From Amycolatopsis acidicola (lineage in GTDB: Bacteria; Actinomycetota; Actinomycetes; Mycobacteriales; Pseudonocardiaceae): 52,199 nt of DNA. The stretch spans positions 1 through 52,199 of the forward strand of contig NZ_VMNW02000064.1 in the NCBI RefSeq assembly GCF_007713735.2. Reading direction: 5' to 3'. Both the position numbers and the translations under genes were made by a program. Position 1 is the first letter of the stretch, and each line of letters begins with the position of its first letter. The notes beneath the pieces were generated by a model. The model was not told where the DNA came from, ran no database searches, and saw only the letters and a program-made list of their open reading frames with translations. Positions 38,335 through 46,917 of this stretch are shown here, in pieces.

Positions 38335-39774
38335 TCCGGGAACGGCGGCGTCGGCCAGCGCGACCGCTTCGTGCCCTGGAAGGTCCGTGCAGGCGTAGTG
38401 CTGACGGCCTGCCGCGGTGGTCGCGGTCAGCGTCACCAATCCGGCGCGGCGCTGGAAGAACGATCTGTGCATGACGAAGCCGATCACCCCGTCGCAGGAA
38501 AGCACGTAGCGACGGCGCAGCAGACTGCCGTGCCGGAACACCAGCCGACCTTGGGTGAGGGCGTGACCGAGGTTGCGGAACCGGTCTTCGGCGAGCAGGG
38601 CGCCGACGGGATACAGCACCAGCGCCGCCTGCCAGGGCCACGTCGGCCATTTCGCCAGCCACCACAGCAAAAGCAGCACGCCGGTGATGAACGTGGCAAC
38701 GGCGAACGCGCGGGTGTAGCGCCTGCGATGTGCCTTCGGGCCGTGCCTGAGGAGGTCCTGACCGGCGGGGGGCGGCGAATCGATCACCGCGCCGGCCACA
38801 CGCCGGGCCTCCTCCAGCGGTGCTGGCGGCAGCAGCACGGAGCCGCCGTGCTCGGCGCCGCGACCTGCCCGCAGGCCTGTTGTGATCGCCATGCACCGGG
38901 CCCCACCCACCGCTCGCAGCAACAGCGGTTCGCTGATCTCCACTCCGCGCAACCGGCGCAGCTCGATCGTCGTCGACCGGGTGGTGAGCAGCCCGCGGGT
39001 GACGTGCAGGGTGCCGTCGGTCCGCACCAGGCGGAAATTCCAGAACGCCAGGACGTAGGCGATGACCGACAGCACCGCGACCAAGATGGCGGCCACGACG
39101 GTCACCTCCAGGATCGCGACCGCGAGCGGCGCGGCCGCGAGCTGGCCGATCACCGAATTCAGCAGACCGAACTCGTCGGGGTCGAGGTGGGTTTCGTTGA
39201 AGAGGTTGGCCAGGGAGCCCACCACGACACCGATGGTCGCGATACCGGAGAGCGTGAACGGGCCGTATCGCACCCAGACCGGCGAAAGACGGGAGAGCTC
39301 CTTCTGAGCAGGTTTCTCTTCCGTGACAACGGGTTTGGCAGTCCGCCGGAGTAGCTCTTCGCGCAGCCGCGCCGCCTCGGCTGCCGCAAGCGCATCCAGT
39401 GTCACGCCTTCGTCGCTGCGATCCGAGCGGCCGGTGCCGATCACCACCCGGCTCAGCCCGAGGATTCGCTGCATCGGGTGCGCCGTCAGGTCCACCGAGC
39501 GCACGCGGTCACGCGGCACGGAGAGTTCGCGGCGCCGCAGCAAGCCGCGCTTCACTCGCACGTGCGTCGGGGTGATCTGGTACGTGGTCGTGAACCAGCG
39601 CAGCAGCCCGCCCGCGATCGCGATGCCGAGCCCCACCAGACTCCAGATGTGGCCCTGTCCGTTGCGGCCGATGAACAGCACGCCGATCAGCACCGGCAGG
39701 AACCGGATCGCCTCCTGCACGGGATGCACCGCGAGCATCTTCGGGCTCAGCCGGTGCCAGGGCAGTTCCGTCAC
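38302..39774 (-). CDS. Large bacterial-PH-domain membrane protein (YdbT-like)
   Basis: A 490-aa membrane protein with repeated bPH2 (DUF304/YdbT) domains: each unit is one or two helices followed by a PH-like beta domain, e.g. TTYQITPTHVRVKRGLLRRRELSVPRDRVRSVDLTAHPMQRILGLSRVVIGTG, RLVRTDGTLHVTRGLLTTRSTTIELRRLRGVEISEPLL and YVLSCDGVIGFVMHRSFFQRRAGLVTLTATT. The Bacillus counterparts YdbS/YdbT protect against certain antimicrobial peptides and are envelope proteins. The gene starts within the stop of the small partner at 39771 (4-bp overlap). Confidence 0.92.
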   Translation of the reverse strand: MTELPWHRLSPKMLAVHPVQEAIRFLPVLIGVLFIGRNGQGHIWSLVGLGIAIAGGLLRWFTTTYQITPTHVRVKRGLLRRRELSVPRDRVRSVDLTAHPMQRILGLSRVVIGTGRSDRSDEGVTLDALAAAEAARLREELLRRTAKPVVTEEKPAQKELSRLSPVWVRYGPFTLSGIATIGVVVGSLANLFNETHLDPDEFGLLNSVIGQLAAAPLAVAILEVTVVAAILVAVLSVIAYVLAFWNFRLVRTDGTLHVTRGLLTTRSTTIELRRLRGVEISEPLLLRAVGGARCMAITTGLRAGRGAEHGGSVLLPPAPLEEARRVAGAVIDSPPPAGQDLLRHGPKAHRRRYTRAFAVATFITGVLLLLWWLAKWPTWPWQAALVLYPVGALLAEDRFRNLGHALTQGRLVFRHGSLLRRRYVLSCDGVIGFVMHRSFFQRRAGLVTLTATTAAGRQHYACTDLPGHEAVALADAAVPGLLEPFLVRRE

Positions 39775-40265
39775 GTCGCGTCCCCGGCGGTGGCCTGCGT
39801 CAGGGTGGCGAGTTCAGCCGCAAGCCGTTGTGCCTGCTCGAGTGTGAGCCCGTGGATGTGCACCGGTCCGCGTGCGGAGGCGGTGGTGACCGTCAGATTC
39901 GCCAGCCCGAACAACCGTTCCAGCGGACCGCGTTCGGTGTCGACCGTCTGGATCCGGGAAACCGGGGCGATCCGGCGTTCCTGGTTGAACCAGCCGGACT
40001 GGGTGTACACGACCTGCGGGGTCGTCTCCCAGCGGTGCACCCGGTAGCGCCATTGCGGCATCACGATCAAGTGGGCGGCCGCGAGCGCAGCTGTCACGAG
40101 CAGCACCACGAGCAGCGGGGTGCCGCCGTCGGCCAGCAGCAGCCACAACAGTTCGGCCACGAGCAGGACCAGCCAGCCCAGCGCCGCCCGCGTCGTCCAG
40201 AACAGGACTGCTCGCTTGTCGACCAGGTTCGCCGGCGGGCGAAGGTCCAGCACTGGTTCGGTCAC
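39771..40265 (-). CDS. Small bacterial-PH-domain membrane protein (YdbS-like)
   Basis: A 164-aa protein: a two-helix membrane part (TTRAALGWLVLLVAELLWLLL, PLLVVLLVTAALAAAHLIV) and a single bPH2 domain (YRVHRWETTPQVVYTQSGWFNQERRIAPVSRIQTVDTERGPLERLFGLANLTVTTAS). It is the usual small partner of the large PH protein that follows. GTG 40265 overlaps the stop of the metal sensor gene, so sensor and the two PH genes form one leftward transcript. Confidence 0.92.
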   Translation of the reverse strand: MTEPVLDLRPPANLVDKRAVLFWTTRAALGWLVLLVAELLWLLLADGGTPLLVVLLVTAALAAAHLIVMPQWRYRVHRWETTPQVVYTQSGWFNQERRIAPVSRIQTVDTERGPLERLFGLANLTVTTASARGPVHIHGLTLEQAQRLAAELATLTQATAGDAT

Positions 40266-40630
40266 GTCACCACTTTGCCAGCAGCACGGTCCGGTTTCCC
40301 GAGTCGCAGGTGCTCGATGTGGTAAACGGCTTCGTCCAGGAGCAGGGCCACGTGGTTGTCGTACAGGCTGTACACGATGCTGCGGCCGGTGCGCTGCCCG
40401 CTGACCAGTCCGAGGTTGCGCAGCAGCCGGAGCTGGTGCGAGACCGCGGACTGCTCCATGGAGACAGCCTCGGCGAGTTCACCGACCGAGCACGGCCCCT
40501 GCCGTAGCCGCGTCAACATCAGCAGGCGGCTGGGCGTGGCCAGCGCTTGTAAGGTCGCGGCGACCTTGGCGGCGCCTTCCGCGTCCAGCGATGCGACAGG
40601 CGTGTCCGTGCTTTCGACTCCGTGACCCAC
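40262..40630 (-). CDS. nmtR: Ni/Co-sensing ArsR-family repressor NmtR
   Basis: A 122-aa repressor that releases DNA when it binds nickel or cobalt. After GTG, the mature Met-Gly-His N-terminus matches M. tuberculosis NmtR, where it helps bind nickel. The winged helix holds LATPSRLLMLTRLRQG, VSMEQSAVSHQLRLLRNLGLV and GRSIVYSLY. The alpha5 metal site is Asp91-x-His93-x10-His104-x2-His107, the same residues as in NmtR and SmtB/CzrA. It is divergent from the P1B ATPase and shares an operator at 40652-40673. A TAGGAT -10 read leftward at 40642-40637 puts the transcript start at the GTG, so it is probably leaderless. Confidence 0.94.
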   Translation of the reverse strand: MGHGVESTDTPVASLDAEGAAKVAATLQALATPSRLLMLTRLRQGPCSVGELAEAVSMEQSAVSHQLRLLRNLGLVSGQRTGRSIVYSLYDNHVALLLDEAVYHIEHLRLGKPDRAAGKVVT

Positions 40631-40651
40631 AGAACCATCCTAATCAAGGAT

Positions 40652-40673
40652 CATATGTAGACCTCTTCATTTG
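40652..40673. promoter_or_regulatory. SmtB/NmtR-family operator
   Basis: CATATGTAGA-CC-TCTTCATTTG, an imperfect 10-2-10 inverted repeat with 8 of 10 pairs, matching the ATATGAA-type half-site of SmtB/NmtR operators. It lies between the two divergent -10 hexamers and covers both -35 regions, so one repressor could control both genes. Confidence 0.75.
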
Positions 40674-40679
40674 TTCTTG

Positions 40680-40685
40680 TACGAT
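40680..40685 (+). promoter_or_regulatory. -10 hexamer of the metal ATPase gene
   Basis: TACGAT at 40680-40685 lies eight bases before ATG 40693, giving a predicted leaderless transcript for the ATPase. No Shine-Dalgarno precedes either ATG 40684 or 40693. Confidence 0.5.
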
Positions 40686-40692
40686 GGGTGAC

Positions 40693-42498
40693 ATGGTCTC
40701 CGTCCTCGAACCGCCCGCATTGATCCGGCGCACGCCGCCCGAGGTGCGCTGGGCGGCGTTGTCCGTCGCCTTCTTCGTGGGCGCCGTTTTGGTGCAGCTC
40801 GCCGGTTGTGTCGCCTGGCCGCTCTATCTGGCCTGCTACGCGAGCGGTGGCTGGGAACCGCTGGTTGAAGGCCTGCGTGCGCTGCGAAGGAAGACGCTTG
40901 ACGTCGATCTGCTCATGGTCGTCGCGGCTGTCGGCGCGGCGGCGATCGGGCAGGTGCTCGACGGCGGGTTGTTGATCGTGATCTTCGCCAGCTCGGGTGC
41001 CCTGGAAGCGCTGGCGACGCGTCGGACGGCCGATTCGGTTCGCGGACTCCTCGAACTGACCGCGGAGCAGGCGACTTTGTGGGTCGGCGGCGTCGAACGC
41101 GTTGTCGATGCCGAATCGGTCGAGGTCGGGGACATCGTGGTGGTCCGGCCGGGCGAGCGGGTCGCGGCTGACGGCGAAGTGATCGAGGGCGCGAGCGATA
41201 TCGATCAGTCGTCCATTACCGGCGAATCGTTGCCAGCGCCGAAATCCGTGGGTGACGAGGTTTTCGCGGGCACTCTCAACGGCACCGGGATGGTGCGGAT
41301 CCGGGTGACCCGGGCCGCCTCGGACACGGTGGTGGCGCGCATCGTCGCGATGGTCGAGGAGGCGTCGGCGACGAAGGCGAGAACGCAGCTGTTCGTCGAG
41401 AAGATCGAGCAGCGGTACTCGGTCTGTGTCGTGCTCGCGACGCTGGCGTTGTTCTTCGTCCCGTTGGCCTTCGGCGCCGATTTGCAGAGCACCTTGTTGC
41501 GGGCGATGACCTTCATGATCGTGGCGTCGCCGTGCGCGGTCGTGCTCGCGACGATGCCGCCACTGCTGTCGGCGATCGCGAACGCGGGTCGCCACGGAGT
41601 TCTGGTGAAGTCGGCTGTCGTGATGGAACAGATCGGCACCACCACCCGCGTGGCGTTCGACAAGACCGGAACGTTGACCGAGGGCACGCCTCGCGTCGTG
41701 GCGGCGCACGACGACGTACTGCGACTGGCTGCGGCTGCGGAGTATTCGAGCGAACATCCTCTGGGCAGGGCGATCGTCGCCGAAGCAGCCGAGCGCGGGT
41801 TGAAACCCTTACCCGCCAAGGACTTTTCTTCAATTCCCGGCCTCGGTGTGAGCGCGCTGGTCGACGGGCGGCGGGTCTCCGTCGGACGTCCCACCGAACC
41901 GGCACGGGACGGCGGCACCGTGGTCGCCGTTCACGTGGGCGAAGAGTTGCAGGGCATGGTGACCCTCGCGGACCGGGTTCGGCCCGAAGCGCGGCAGGCT
42001 GTGGCCGAACTTCGGGAGTATTCGCCGGTTTTGCTGACGGGCGACGGCCCGTCGGCTGCCCGGCGAGTCGCCGACGAGGTCGGTATCGACGAGACCAGGG
42101 CGGACCTGTTCCCCCAGGACAAGGTCATGGCGGTCCGTGCCATGGAGGACCGGGTGCTGGTCGTCGGAGACGGGGTGAACGACGCGCCCGCACTCGCGGC
42201 GGCCCATGTCGGCGTGGCGATGGGGCGCGCGGGCTCGGATCTCGCCTTGGAAACCGCCGATGCGGTCGTGGTGCACGACGATCTCACCGCCGTGCCGGCG
42301 ATGATCCGGTTGTCACGGCGTGCCCGGCGGTTGGTGCTGGCGAACCTCGTGATCGCGGCGACCTTCATCGTCGCGCTGGTGGCTTGGGATCTCCTCGGGG
42401 ATCTGCCGCTGCCGCTGGGCGTCGCCGGGCATGAGGGCTCGACGATCGTGGTGGCGCTCAACGGGTTGCGCTTGCTGAGAAAGTCCGCTTGGCGGTGA
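40693..42498 (+). CDS. ctpJ: P1B-4-type metal-exporting ATPase (CtpJ/CtpD-like)
   Basis: A 601-aa membrane pump that exports Co2+, Ni2+ or Fe2+ at the cost of ATP. It has the P1B-4 marks: SPC at 279-281 in VASPCAVVLATMPPLLS (fourth to last helices) and HEGST at 580-584 in the last helix, both metal-site motifs. Asp323 in DKTGT is phosphorylated; TGES, HP (EYSSEHPLGRA) and GDGVNDAPAL complete the ATPase core. No N-terminal heavy-metal domain, as usual for this subgroup. It is divergent from nmtR, as with ctpJ in M. tuberculosis. The NmtR pairing favours Ni/Co over Fe, but the metal is inferred. Confidence 0.92.
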   Translation: MVSVLEPPALIRRTPPEVRWAALSVAFFVGAVLVQLAGCVAWPLYLACYASGGWEPLVEGLRALRRKTLDVDLLMVVAAVGAAAIGQVLDGGLLIVIFASSGALEALATRRTADSVRGLLELTAEQATLWVGGVERVVDAESVEVGDIVVVRPGERVAADGEVIEGASDIDQSSITGESLPAPKSVGDEVFAGTLNGTGMVRIRVTRAASDTVVARIVAMVEEASATKARTQLFVEKIEQRYSVCVVLATLALFFVPLAFGADLQSTLLRAMTFMIVASPCAVVLATMPPLLSAIANAGRHGVLVKSAVVMEQIGTTTRVAFDKTGTLTEGTPRVVAAHDDVLRLAAAAEYSSEHPLGRAIVAEAAERGLKPLPAKDFSSIPGLGVSALVDGRRVSVGRPTEPARDGGTVVAVHVGEELQGMVTLADRVRPEARQAVAELREYSPVLLTGDGPSAARRVADEVGIDETRADLFPQDKVMAVRAMEDRVLVVGDGVNDAPALAAAHVGVAMGRAGSDLALETADAVVVHDDLTAVPAMIRLSRRARRLVLANLVIAATFIVALVAWDLLGDLPLPLGVAGHEGSTIVVALNGLRLLRKSAWR

Positions 42499-42543
42499 AT
42501 CCACGGGTTGCGCGACCCCGGTCCGGGTTGGTCCGCTGGACGG

Positions 42544-43941
42544 ATGTCAGGTCACATGTCGCCGGACGAGTTCCGGCGGTACGGGAAGCAGGTTGTGGAC
42601 TGGATCGCCGACTACCTGGCGGGGATCGAGTCCTATCCGGTGCGGTCTCAGGTGCGTCCCGGCGAGGTGCGGTCGATGTTGCCGGCGCACCCGCCGGAAC
42701 GCGGCGAGCCGTACGAGAACGTGCTGCGGGATGTGGAGCGGGTGATCCTGCCAGGTGTCACGCACTGGCAGCACCCGAACTTCTTCGCTTATTTCCCGGC
42801 CAACGCCAGCGGGCCCGCGATCCTCGGCGATCTGCTTTCGTCGGGGCTGGGCGTGCAGGGCATGGTTTGGGCGACGAGTCCGGCTTGTACCGAACTCGAA
42901 ACCGTGGTCGTCGACTGGCTCGCCGAACTGCTGGACTTGCCCTTTCGTGAGGATGGCGTCGCGGGCGGCGTGATCCAGGATTCCGCTTCGAGTGCCGCGC
43001 TCGTCGCGGTGCTCGCCGCGCTGGGGAAAACCGACAGGCCGGGGCGGATTTATGTTTCCTCGCAAACGCATTCGGCATTGGAGAAGGCCGCCCGGATCGT
43101 CGGCAGCGAGGTCCGCGTCGTCGAGGTCGATCCGGAGACGCTCGCGATGGACTCGGCGCAGCTGCGTGCGCTCATCAGCGAGGACGTGGCCGCAGGCGTG
43201 CGTCCGGCCTTGGTGTGCGCGACGATCGGCACCACCTCGACCACCGCGATCGATCCGGTGCGTGAGATCGGTGCGGTTTGCCGCGAATACGGCGTCTGGT
43301 TGCACGTGGACGCGGCCTACGCCGGGGTGGCCGCTATCTGCCCGGAACTGAGGTGGATCAACGACGGGGTCGCCGAGTACGCCGACTCCTACGCGACCAA
43401 CCCGCACAAGTGGCTGCTCACCAACTTCGATTGCGGCGTGCTGTGGGTACGAGACCGCCGCCCGATGATCGACGCCCTGTCGATCCTGCCGGAGTTCCTG
43501 CGCAACCAGGCCAGCGACTCCGGTGAGGTGATCGACTACCGGGACTGGCAGGTGCCGCTCGGCCGCCGGTTCCGTGCGCTCAAACTGTGGTCGGTGATCC
43601 GCTGGTACGGCGCCGAAGGCTTGCGGGAGCACATCCGGACGGGCGTCTCTCTCGCGCAACGGTTCGCCGGATTCGTCGCCGCCGACCCGGAGTTCGAGCT
43701 GTGGGAACACCATCCGTTCGGGCTCGTCTGCTTCCGTCCACTTCGGACTTCGGCCGCGGAGACACTCGCGCTGATGGAGCGGGTGAACGATTCCGGGGTC
43801 CTGTACCTGAGCCACACCAAGGTTGGCGACGACGTGCTGCTCCGGATGGCGATCGGCGCCCCGATGACGACAGCCGAACACGTCGACCATGCTTGGCAGG
43901 TGATCCGCGACGCTCGGGGTGTTCTTGGTCAGTCGAGGTAG
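42544..43941 (+). CDS. PLP-dependent aromatic L-amino-acid decarboxylase
   Basis: A 465-aa group II decarboxylase. PYENVLRDVERVILPGVTHWQHPNFFAYFPA is the N-terminal family block, QDSASSAALVAVLAAL and STTAIDP the PLP-pocket region, DAAYAGVAAI the Asp-binding strand, and Lys289 in YATNPHKWLLTNFDCG the Schiff-base residue; HDC/DDC/TDC-type. It removes carboxyl from an aromatic amino acid such as Tyr, Trp or DOPA; the substrate cannot be told here. ATG 42544 is chosen; the frame opens earlier. Its 3' end overlaps the end of the convergent TetR gene by 13 bp. Confidence 0.92.
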   Translation: MSGHMSPDEFRRYGKQVVDWIADYLAGIESYPVRSQVRPGEVRSMLPAHPPERGEPYENVLRDVERVILPGVTHWQHPNFFAYFPANASGPAILGDLLSSGLGVQGMVWATSPACTELETVVVDWLAELLDLPFREDGVAGGVIQDSASSAALVAVLAALGKTDRPGRIYVSSQTHSALEKAARIVGSEVRVVEVDPETLAMDSAQLRALISEDVAAGVRPALVCATIGTTSTTAIDPVREIGAVCREYGVWLHVDAAYAGVAAICPELRWINDGVAEYADSYATNPHKWLLTNFDCGVLWVRDRRPMIDALSILPEFLRNQASDSGEVIDYRDWQVPLGRRFRALKLWSVIRWYGAEGLREHIRTGVSLAQRFAGFVAADPEFELWEHHPFGLVCFRPLRTSAAETLALMERVNDSGVLYLSHTKVGDDVLLRMAIGAPMTTAEHVDHAWQVIRDARGVLGQSR

Positions 43942-44471
43942 GTGGACAGGGTGACCTCGAGGGTGGTCGCCACTTCGCGTTGGGTCACGCCGCCCCACAA
44001 TGAGAGCGCGGCGAGACCGTGCAGTGCAGCCCAGAGGGACGTGGCCAACGCGTCCGTATCGGTATCGGCACGCCATCCGGCGGACTGCGCGGCCCGCACC
44101 AGTTCGGTGAACCGGCTGAAGACCGCGCCGTTGACCTTGACCAGGTCGTCGGTGTCGACCAGGTCGCGCCGGAACATCAGCTCGAACATGGCCGGATTGC
44201 GCTGCGCGAAATCCAGGTACTGGCGGCAGGCTGCCAGCAGCCGCTCGCGCGGCGTGGCTGTCGGCAGTTCGGCCTCGCCGAGTTCGGTGAACCCCTCACG
44301 GGCCACGGCGGAAAGCAGCTCCGTGCGTCCCGCGAAATGCCGCAACGGCGCACCGTGGGAAACGCCGGCGGTCCGAGCGATCCGCCTGAGCGTGACCGCT
44401 TCCACTCCTTCCTCGGTCAGCAGCGTGACCGCGCTGGCGATCAGACGTTGCCGGGGATCGCCGGTGCCCAC
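43929..44471 (-). CDS. TetR-family regulator
   Basis: A 180-aa regulator. The N-terminal HTH is RLIASAVTLLTEEGVEAVTLRRIARTAGVSHGAPLRHFAGRTELLSAVAREGF, with recognition helix VSHGAPLRHF (the usual TetR VSxGxLYxHF). The C-terminal half is a ligand-binding helical domain with the TetR_C_33-like WAALHGLAALSL. It starts 31 bp inside the upstream SGNH gene, so they form one leftward transcript. The perfect palindrome at 45303-45317 before that transcript is the natural target. Confidence 0.92.
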   Translation of the reverse strand: MGTGDPRQRLIASAVTLLTEEGVEAVTLRRIARTAGVSHGAPLRHFAGRTELLSAVAREGFTELGEAELPTATPRERLLAACRQYLDFAQRNPAMFELMFRRDLVDTDDLVKVNGAVFSRFTELVRAAQSAGWRADTDTDALATSLWAALHGLAALSLWGGVTQREVATTLEVTLSTYLD

Positions 44472-45250
44472 TGGTTCATTTCGTCGGTGAGGACCGGAAG
44501 CAGTTCCGGCTGCTTCGGGGTGAACCCGTCACCTGGTGAACGGCCCACGAACCAGTTGCGGGTGCGAGTCATGGCGACCGGAAGCACTTCCTGCCAAAGC
44601 CATCGAGCATGCGCCCTTGGTCCGGGGTGGAGCGGGGTGCCGGGCAACGGCTGCAGCCACGCGGGATCGAACGGCACACCGAGCCCACCCAGCAGGTGCG
44701 CCGCAAGCCTGCGATGTCCCGCCTCGGAAAGGTGCAACCTGTCCGGGCCGAAGTACCGGAGGTCGGTCACGTCCTCGTCCGCGAGGTCCACCAACCTCGC
44801 GCCGTAGTTGTGCGCCGCCGCCCGGATCGCGTCGTTGAGAGCTTCGATCCGGGGCCGGATCCTGAGCAGTCCGGGTATCCGGCTGGACACGTCGCTCAAG
44901 GTGAACACTGCGACGGTCGGCGCCGCCTTGGTCAGGATCCGGACCGCGGCGTCCACGCGCTGGGCGACGGTCTCTGCGCGGAAGTTCCGGGTCATCACGT
45001 CGTTGGCGCCGCCGAACAGCGCGATCAGATCGGGCTGCAGGTCCAGCGCCGTCGGAACCTGCTCGACGATGATCTGGTCGAGTCGCCGTCCCCGGACTCC
45101 GAGGTTGGCGTATCGAAGACCGGGCTCGGCCGCGGCGAGGGTGGCCGCGGCCAGGTCAGCCCAGCCTCGATAGCGCTTGCTGCCGGGGTACAGGTCATGC
45201 AACCCCTCAGTGCAGCTGTCGCCGAGGGCGACAAATCGTTCGAACTTCAT
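44441..45250 (-). CDS. SGNH/GDSL-family hydrolase
   Basis: A 269-aa esterase/lipase-type protein. Block I is FVALGDSCTEGL with nucleophile Ser12, block II LGVRGRRLDQI with the oxyanion Gly, block III LFGGANDVM with Asn, and block V FGPDRLHLSEAGHRRLA with the Asp-x-x-His pair. No signal peptide, so cytoplasmic. The C-terminal extension after residue 200 is Pro/Trp-rich and not part of the fold. It shares its transcript with the TetR gene (31-bp overlap). The GGAG of its ribosome-binding site lies inside the inverted repeat at 45252-45288. Substrate unknown. Confidence 0.92.
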   Translation of the reverse strand: MKFERFVALGDSCTEGLHDLYPGSKRYRGWADLAAATLAAAEPGLRYANLGVRGRRLDQIIVEQVPTALDLQPDLIALFGGANDVMTRNFRAETVAQRVDAAVRILTKAAPTVAVFTLSDVSSRIPGLLRIRPRIEALNDAIRAAAHNYGARLVDLADEDVTDLRYFGPDRLHLSEAGHRRLAAHLLGGLGVPFDPAWLQPLPGTPLHPGPRAHARWLWQEVLPVAMTRTRNWFVGRSPGDGFTPKQPELLPVLTDEMNQWAPAIPGNV

Positions 45251-45251
45251 T

Positions 45252-45288
45252 CAGGTCTCCGTCACGCTTTGTTCACCTAGGAGACCTG
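45252..45288 (-). promoter_or_regulatory. Leader hairpin that covers the SGNH ribosome-binding site
   Basis: CAGGTCTCC at 45252-45260 and GGAGACCTG at 45280-45288 form a perfect 9-bp stem with a 19-nt loop. In the leftward message the 3' arm contains the GGAG that precedes the ATG at 45250, so folding would hide it. It could equally be a DNA-binding site. Confidence 0.55.
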
Positions 45289-45302
45289 TGTAGCAAACGG
45301 TG

Positions 45303-45317
45303 GTAGACAGTGTCTAC
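45303..45317. promoter_or_regulatory. Perfect TetR-type operator palindrome
   Basis: GTAGACA-G-TGTCTAC, perfect 7-bp arms, in the 72-bp gap between the SGNH start and the GH20 stop. TAGACA read leftward is a -35-like hexamer with a TGCTACACA -10-like element 18 bases on, so the palindrome covers the -35. TAGAC-N-GTCTA cores are common TetR sites. Confidence 0.75.
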
Positions 45318-45322
45318 TGGTG

Positions 45323-46882
45323 CTACTTCCAGTCCACCTGTGGTGACCGGTAGAAGTCGATCCCTTCTGCCGTCCACCGTGGACCCTGATCGGCCAGCCT
45401 TGTCCGGTACGACTCCCAGTCATGGGTGGACTGGGGTGACCAGCCGATCTCGGCTATCCCGGCCAGCCGCGGGAACGCCATGTATTCGATGTTGTCACTG
45501 GTGATCAGGGTTTCCGACCACAGCGGCGCCTCGACCCCGGCCACCGACTGCTCGCCGACGCCCTGTACCGCTGTCGCCGGATCCCAGTTGTAGGAGTCCT
45601 GCACCTCGACGTAGCCGGCCCAGTGCAGCCCGAGCGGGCTGTCGGCGTTGTACTGCATGTCCAGGTAGGCCTTGTTCGCCGGCGACATCAGGATCTTGTT
45701 GCCGCGGGCGGCGGCAGCCGCCGTCGCGTCGTCCTGGCCGTCGGTATCCCAGAACTGCGGGACCGCGGTGACCGGCGGGTTCACGGCTGCGATGTCGTGC
45801 CAGCCCTGCGCGAGCTTTCCGTGCTTGGCCACCAGTGGCAGCACCCGGCTCATGAACGTCTGGTAGTCGGCAGGTGTGGTCGCATGGGCCTCATCGCCGC
45901 CGATGTGCAGGTACTTGCCGGGCGTGATCGCGGCCAGTTCGCCGATCACGTCGTCGAGGAACGTGTACGTGATCTCCTTGTCGACGCAGAACGAACTGAA
46001 GCCGACATCGATGCCCGTGTAGAGGGGCGGCGCCACGCCGTCGCAGTTCAGCTCGGGATACGAGGCCAGCGCGGCGTTCGTGTGCCCTGGCATGTCGATC
46101 TCGGGGATGACCGTGATGTGCCGTGAGGCCGCATACGCCACCAGATCCTTGTACTGATCTTGCGTGTAGTAGCCGCCCGTGCCGCCGCCGACCTCGGTGC
46201 TGCCGCCGTAGGTCGCCAGCCGGGGCCAGCTCTTGATCTCGATGCGCCAGCCCTGGTCGTCGGCAAGGTGGAGGTGCAGGGTGTTGATCTTGTATTGCGC
46301 GATCTGGTCGATGTAGAGCTTCACCTGGTCGACGGTGAAGAAATGCCTGGCGACGTCCAGCATCGCGCCCCGGTAGCCGAAACGCGGGTAGTCCACGATC
46401 TGTCCGCCGGGTACCACCCAGCGTGTGTGCTGCACTGTTGCCGACTCGATCGCGGCAGGCAGCAATTGGCGCAGCGTCTGCACGCCGGCGAACAGTCCGT
46501 CGGAGGTGCTGGCGCGAATGGTCACGCCCTGACGCTTGATATCGAGCTGGTAGCCCTGATCGCCGACCGTGGCCGTCGGCCCGAGTTCCAGTTCTATCGC
46601 CGAAGCTCGGGCTTTCGAGACCACGGGAAGCCGGTAACCCGTGGACGGGCGTAGCAAGCCACCGAGGTAGTCGGCGACCTGTGCCGCGCCGCGATCGGCG
46701 GTGATCACGGTGGCGGGGGTGAGGGTGAAGTCGCTCCGGGGATCGGGTTTTGCCTGTACGGGCAACGGAACGACGTCGGTCAGTTGTTTTCCGGCCGGCG
46801 CCGCCGCCGCGGGTTGGGCCAGTGAGGTGACTATGAGCAGGGCCGCACCGAACAGGGCGGCCAGGGATACGCGTCTACGCAT
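45323..46882 (-). CDS. Secreted GH20 beta-N-acetylhexosaminidase
   Basis: A 519-aa secreted glycosidase that removes terminal GlcNAc, probably from chitin oligomers. A signal peptide RRRVSLAALFGAALLIVTSLAQPAAAA precedes an N-terminal GH20b domain, then the barrel: YRGAMLDVARHFFTVDQVKLYIDQIAQYKINTLHLHLADDQGWRIEI, EIDMPGHTNAAL and catalytic Asp330-Glu331 in HIGGDEAH. The Glu is the acid; GH20 uses substrate-assisted catalysis. ATG 46882 has GGAG upstream. A DasR-type dre-like element at 46918-46929 suggests control by GlcNAc-6-P through DasR. Confidence 0.94.
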   Translation of the reverse strand: MRRRVSLAALFGAALLIVTSLAQPAAAAPAGKQLTDVVPLPVQAKPDPRSDFTLTPATVITADRGAAQVADYLGGLLRPSTGYRLPVVSKARASAIELELGPTATVGDQGYQLDIKRQGVTIRASTSDGLFAGVQTLRQLLPAAIESATVQHTRWVVPGGQIVDYPRFGYRGAMLDVARHFFTVDQVKLYIDQIAQYKINTLHLHLADDQGWRIEIKSWPRLATYGGSTEVGGGTGGYYTQDQYKDLVAYAASRHITVIPEIDMPGHTNAALASYPELNCDGVAPPLYTGIDVGFSSFCVDKEITYTFLDDVIGELAAITPGKYLHIGGDEAHATTPADYQTFMSRVLPLVAKHGKLAQGWHDIAAVNPPVTAVPQFWDTDGQDDATAAAAARGNKILMSPANKAYLDMQYNADSPLGLHWAGYVEVQDSYNWDPATAVQGVGEQSVAGVEAPLWSETLITSDNIEYMAFPRLAGIAEIGWSPQSTHDWESYRTRLADQGPRWTAEGIDFYRSPQVDWK

Positions 46883-46917
46883 CGGGCACTCCGGTTGGCA
46901 GGGGAGCGGATCCCTGA

